Both the position numbers and the translations under genes were made by a program. The notes beneath the pieces were generated by a model. That model had not been told where the DNA came from. It worked only from the letters and a program-made list of their open reading frames with translations, and ran no database searches. From Thaumarchaeota archaeon UBA183 (GTDB taxonomy: Archaea; Thermoproteota; Nitrososphaeria; Nitrososphaerales; UBA183), in the NCBI GenBank assembly GCA_002495205.1, contig DAEE01000006.1:18852-25517 (forward strand): 6,666 nt of DNA, written 5' to 3'. Below, piece by piece: positions 4,885 to 6,666 of this stretch (within the stretch, counting starts at the first letter, position 1; every line of letters begins with the position of its first letter).

Positions 4885-4892
4885 GGTGTGAA
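4885..4892 (+). repeat. Third GGTGTGAA half-site, in the operon leader
   Basis: This is an exact repeat of the 8-mer at 4841-4848, 44 bases downstream (about four helical turns), so a protein could contact both on the same DNA face. It lies just before the ATG at 4896. Confidence 0.45.
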
Positions 4893-4895
4893 CAA

Positions 4896-5087
4896 ATGAG
4901 CAAACCGGAGCACGCAATGATGCGGAGCCCGGCGTCGGTCTGGGTGGCCGAGCCGGTGCCCATCGAAAGCCGAGAAGATGTGGACTCGGTCCGCGAAAGG
5001 ATCTTGGCGGGGAGGGCCTTCCTCAGGGTGGTCGAGCATCCCTGGGGGGTCGAGTTCGACGTGTGCGAGGTGAGGGGTCAGCAATGA
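4896..5087 (+). CDS. Small unrecognised protein, 63 aa, first gene of the exporter operon
   Basis: The product begins MSKPEHAMMRSPASVWVAEP and has a helix (SREDVDSVRERILAGRAFLR) followed by a strand-like hydrophobic end (VVEHPWGVEFDVCEV). It is soluble and has one cysteine. I do not recognise a family. It is judged real because it has a good TATA box at the right distance, strongly coding-like codons in its second half (GAG, GTC, GTG), and a stop codon overlapping the next start (ATGA at 5084-5087), which is a sign of translational coupling. Its place directly behind the regulated promoter suggests that it acts with the 121-residue protein and the exporter. An alternative internal ATG (codon 8 or 9) would shorten it slightly. 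Confidence 0.75.
   Translation: MSKPEHAMMRSPASVWVAEPVPIESREDVDSVRERILAGRAFLRVVEHPWGVEFDVCEVRGQQ
5067..5073 (+). promoter_or_regulatory. Shine-Dalgarno-like GAGGTGA for the second operon gene
   Basis: GAGGTGA lies inside the end of the 63-residue gene, 10 bases before the ATG at 5084. It supports that ATG rather than the in-frame GTG at 5063, and fits re-initiation at the ATGA overlap. Confidence 0.5.
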
Positions 5088-5449
5088 GTTCCGACGGGAA
5101 GGTAAGGGTCCTGGTGAAGAGCAGGAAGGTCCCTGCTCGGACCGTCGACCTGAGCGAGACGCTCTACACGCCATCAGGCATCCCCATTGGGAAGAGGACG
5201 AACCGCCTCTTGTTGTACGACTACGTCCTCGACGAAGATCATCGAAGGACCATCCAGGAGGCGCACGAGCTCGCCCGGCGTCTTTGTCTGGACCTCGAGG
5301 TGGTCGACTCCGCGAGGCAGGGGGTCTTCAGACGCCTGCTTTCGACGCTGGGCCACCGAGGGTCAAGCAACCCCATCATCGAGGTGTCCCCTTCGTCGTC
5401 GATGACGCATCCAGTGCGTTCACCAATCCCGATTCAGGCACGGCAGTAG
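5084..5449 (+). CDS. Unrecognised 121-aa protein, second gene of the exporter operon
   Basis: The product begins MSSDGKVRVLVKSRKVPART. The middle has a strand-helix-strand pattern: NRLLLYDYVL (40-49), the helix DEDHRRTIQEAHELARRLCL (50-69), the strand DLEVVD (70-75) and the helix ARQGVFRRLLSTLG. It then has a short NPIIEVS segment and a Pro/Ser-rich tail (about 103-121). The order beta-alpha-beta-alpha and the Asn-Pro before the third strand recall a thioredoxin-like fold. The CxxC is absent, however, and only Cys68 remains, so this is a guess at fold, not at activity. The start at 5084 overlaps the previous stop as ATGA and has GAGGTGA upstream; an in-frame GTG at 5063 would add 7 residues. 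It ends in TAG, 6 bases before the exporter, in the same reading frame. Confidence 0.75.
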   Translation: MSSDGKVRVLVKSRKVPARTVDLSETLYTPSGIPIGKRTNRLLLYDYVLDEDHRRTIQEAHELARRLCLDLEVVDSARQGVFRRLLSTLGHRGSSNPIIEVSPSSSMTHPVRSPIPIQARQ

Positions 5450-5455
5450 CCGGCC

Positions 5456-6316
5456 TTGGACCGACAATCGAACGGTGTGGCCCTCACGGTGGGGGCCAGC
5501 GTAATCTGGGGGACAAGCTTCGTGGCCACGAGCGTCGGACTCGAGTACTCCAACCCATACGTGCTCCTCTTTGAGCGGTTCTTCATAGCGACTGTCGCAA
5601 TCCTGGCACTGGGCATCTTCTCCAAGTCCGCTCGAATCTGGCCTGAGTTGCGGCGACCGCGCACCTGGGGCATCGCTTCGGTGTACGCCGCCGCCTTCCT
5701 GCTTCAATTCCTAGGGCAGGCGGTCTCAGGGGCTTCGGCCTCTGCCTTGCTCTCCAACCTCTTCATCATCTTCGTGCCTGTTGCCGCATTCTTTGTCTTG
5801 AGTGAGCACATACCCGACTCATCGAAGGCGGCCGTGGCACTCAGTGTAGTCGGCATCGTCCTTGTGCTCCCTTCGGGCCTTAGGGTCACGGGCACCACCC
5901 TGGGGGACCTCCTCTTGGTAGGGGCCTCGGTGGGGTATACACTGTTCATTGTGCTCGGGAAGAAGTATGACGTCTCTTCCCTGGCGAGCTCCTTTGCGCT
6001 GATAGTCTCGATGACAGTGGTGATGGCCCCTCTCGCCGCACTGGAAGGCGGCCCTTTCGCCCTCAACACTCTGTTCACAGCGGCTGCGTGGGAGTCAGTG
6101 ATCTGGCTCGGGGTCCCTTGCACTGTGGTCGCCTTGGCCATGTACACCCGGGGGCTGGCCTCGATACGGGCGTCTCAGTCGGCGACCCTGCTGCTCTTCG
6201 AAATCATAATCGGGGTGGTGCTGTCTGTTTCTCTCCTCGGGAACGCGCTCAGCCTGACCCAGGCTTTAGGTGCGAGCGTCATTGGCTTCGCGATACTCCT
6301 GTCTTCACGGCAGTGA
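5456..6316 (+). CDS. EamA/DMT-superfamily transporter, 10 membrane segments, 286 aa
   Basis: This is an inner-membrane permease of the drug/metabolite transporter superfamily, usually a proton-coupled exporter of amino acids, metabolites or drugs; the substrate cannot be read from sequence. It has two EamA repeats. The first starts with the typical ASVIWGTSFVATSVGLE and YVLLFERFFIA (residues 14-46), and membrane segments continue through GIASVYAAAFLLQFLG, ALLSNLFIIFVPVAAFFVL and AVALSVVGIVLVLP. The second starts at LGDLLLVGASVGYTLFIVLGKK (149-170) and closes with ATLLLFEIIIGVVLSVSLL (Glu250) and LTQALGASVIGFAILL, matching the family's final two helices. The length is normal (about 280-300). 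The start is a TTG 6 bases after the preceding stop; GTG at 5474 is an alternative. No ribosome site or TATA box is near, so it depends on the upstream genes. It is probably regulated by the CGNR protein. Confidence 0.92.
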   Translation: MDRQSNGVALTVGASVIWGTSFVATSVGLEYSNPYVLLFERFFIATVAILALGIFSKSARIWPELRRPRTWGIASVYAAAFLLQFLGQAVSGASASALLSNLFIIFVPVAAFFVLSEHIPDSSKAAVALSVVGIVLVLPSGLRVTGTTLGDLLLVGASVGYTLFIVLGKKYDVSSLASSFALIVSMTVVMAPLAALEGGPFALNTLFTAAAWESVIWLGVPCTVVALAMYTRGLASIRASQSATLLLFEIIIGVVLSVSLLGNALSLTQALGASVIGFAILLSSRQ

Positions 6317-6326
6317 AGTCCACTAA

Positions 6327-6346
6327 GGGGCCGGCGGCGGGCGGGG
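6327..6346 (+). other. G-run cluster after the exporter gene
   Basis: Five runs of 2-4 G separated by 1-2 C (GGGG, GG, GG, GGG, GGGG) lie 11 bases after the exporter stop. In RNA or on the plus strand, four of the runs could form a two-layer G-quadruplex. Whether it folds or matters is unknown. Confidence 0.3.
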
Positions 6347-6357
6347 CGACAACTGAA

Positions 6358-6394
6358 AGGAGCAGCAGGAGCCCTTCCACTCCTTCACGCTCCT
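6358..6394 (+). terminator. Nested hairpin downstream of the exporter operon
   Basis: AGGAGC (6358-6363) pairs with GCTCCT (6389-6394), and inside it AGGAG (6367-6371) pairs with CTCCT (6380-6384), with a small internal loop and an 8-base tip. It lies between the operon and the next gene, where transcription should end or be separated. No clear T-run follows, so it may instead be an mRNA 3' stabiliser or chance. Confidence 0.4.
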
Positions 6395-6395
6395 G

Positions 6396-6401
6396 TATAA
6401 T
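6396..6401 (+). promoter_or_regulatory. Candidate TATA box for the 6455 gene
   Basis: TATAAT is AT-rich in a GC-rich setting. It predicts a start near 6425 and a leader of about 30 bases before the TTG at 6455. A second candidate, CTATTTAC near 6418-6425, would give a leader of only about 6 bases. The two cannot be told apart by eye. Confidence 0.4.
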
Positions 6402-6454
6402 CGCCTTGACCCCGAAGCTATTTACCTCGGCCCTGGCATCCCGTTGACGCAGCA

Positions 6455-6666
6455 TTGGCAAAGAGAGCGTTCACGATAGACATAGGCACAGAGAAGATCC
6501 CCGTGGAGGGCAACGCCCATGACAAGGTCGCAATCAAGTACCTCATGAAGCGGCGCCGGAGCATCATCTTCACCAAGGACCCGGCCAAGGTGGAGAAGCT
6601 CTTCTCCGAGGTTCCGAAGCGGATCAGCATAATCGGGGCCAATGTCACCAAGACCTACACCGTGAC
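6455..6666 (+). CDS. N-terminal part of an unrecognised protein (3' end outside window)
   Basis: The open frame starts at TTG 6455 and runs off the right edge after 70 residues. The product begins MAKRAFTIDIGTEKIPVEGN. Codon use is strongly coding-like (GCC, ATC, AAG, GTC). The visible part alternates strands and helices: FTIDIG, DKVAIKYLMKRR, SIIFTK, PAKVEKLFSEVP, RISIIGANV, TKTYTV. It is basic and soluble, with no signal peptide or membrane segment. The start is a TTG because no ATG or GTG lies between it and the TATA candidates in this frame. I do not recognise the family. The basic, compact alpha/beta character would suit a nucleic-acid-associated or ribosome-associated role, but that is only an impression. 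It appears to start a new transcription unit after the exporter operon. Confidence 0.7.
   Translation, partial: MAKRAFTIDIGTEKIPVEGNAHDKVAIKYLMKRRRSIIFTKDPAKVEKLFSEVPKRISIIGANVTKTYTV

Noticed and set aside
5420..6147. Minus-strand frames opposite the exporter (5704-6147, 5434-5673, 5420-5707)
   Set aside because: They are shadows of the membrane protein gene; the plus-strand frame has ten clear membrane segments and EamA motifs.
1..6666. CRISPR arrays, insertion sequences, attachment sites, replication origin
   Set aside because: No regularly spaced repeats, transposase, terminal inverted repeats, tRNA-linked direct repeats or clustered origin boxes were seen on reading both strands.

Overview
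The window looks archaeal. Candidate TATA boxes (TTAATTA, TTAAAT, TTATATA, TTAAAATA) sit about 25-27 bases before start codons, which is the layout of leaderless or near-leaderless archaeal mRNAs. TTG and GTG starts occur, AGG is a common arginine codon, and the gene content (short FKBP prolyl isomerase, PRPP-binding phosphoribosyltransferase, small zinc ribbon) fits. The DNA is GC-rich in most genes. I cannot place it more exactly; a Thermoproteota/Nitrososphaeria-like or uncultured lineage is only a guess.

Left part (1-2350): a plus-strand coding remnant at the left edge, then three minus-strand genes read right to left. These are a small protein with a restriction-endonuclease-like RPD...ECET signature (1919-2350), a COG1926-type phosphoribosyltransferase (944-1588), and a second protein with a similar D...VEIET signature (232-921). 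The gap between the first two (1589-1918) holds promoter-like and hairpin signals but no convincing gene.

Middle (2351-4160): about 640 bases without a convincing gene, with several hairpins, which might hold a structured RNA that I cannot name. It is followed by two plus-strand genes with well-placed TATA boxes: an FKBP-type prolyl isomerase with a TTG start, and a 57-residue two-CxxC zinc ribbon. An AT-richer stretch follows (about 3564-3891), then a possible 79-residue hypothetical gene.

Right part (4161-6666): a minus-strand ABATE/CGNR zinc-finger regulator is divergent from a plus-strand three-gene unit. That unit comprises a 63-residue unknown, a 121-residue unknown overlapping it by ATGA, and a 10-TM EamA/DMT-family exporter starting 6 bases after the second stop. 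The roughly 110-base divergent promoter region carries repeated GGTGTKAA half-sites and two inverted repeats, each covering one of the two TATA boxes. The natural reading is that the CGNR protein, or another factor, controls both itself and the exporter operon; this is inference. A further unknown gene begins at 6455 and runs off the window.
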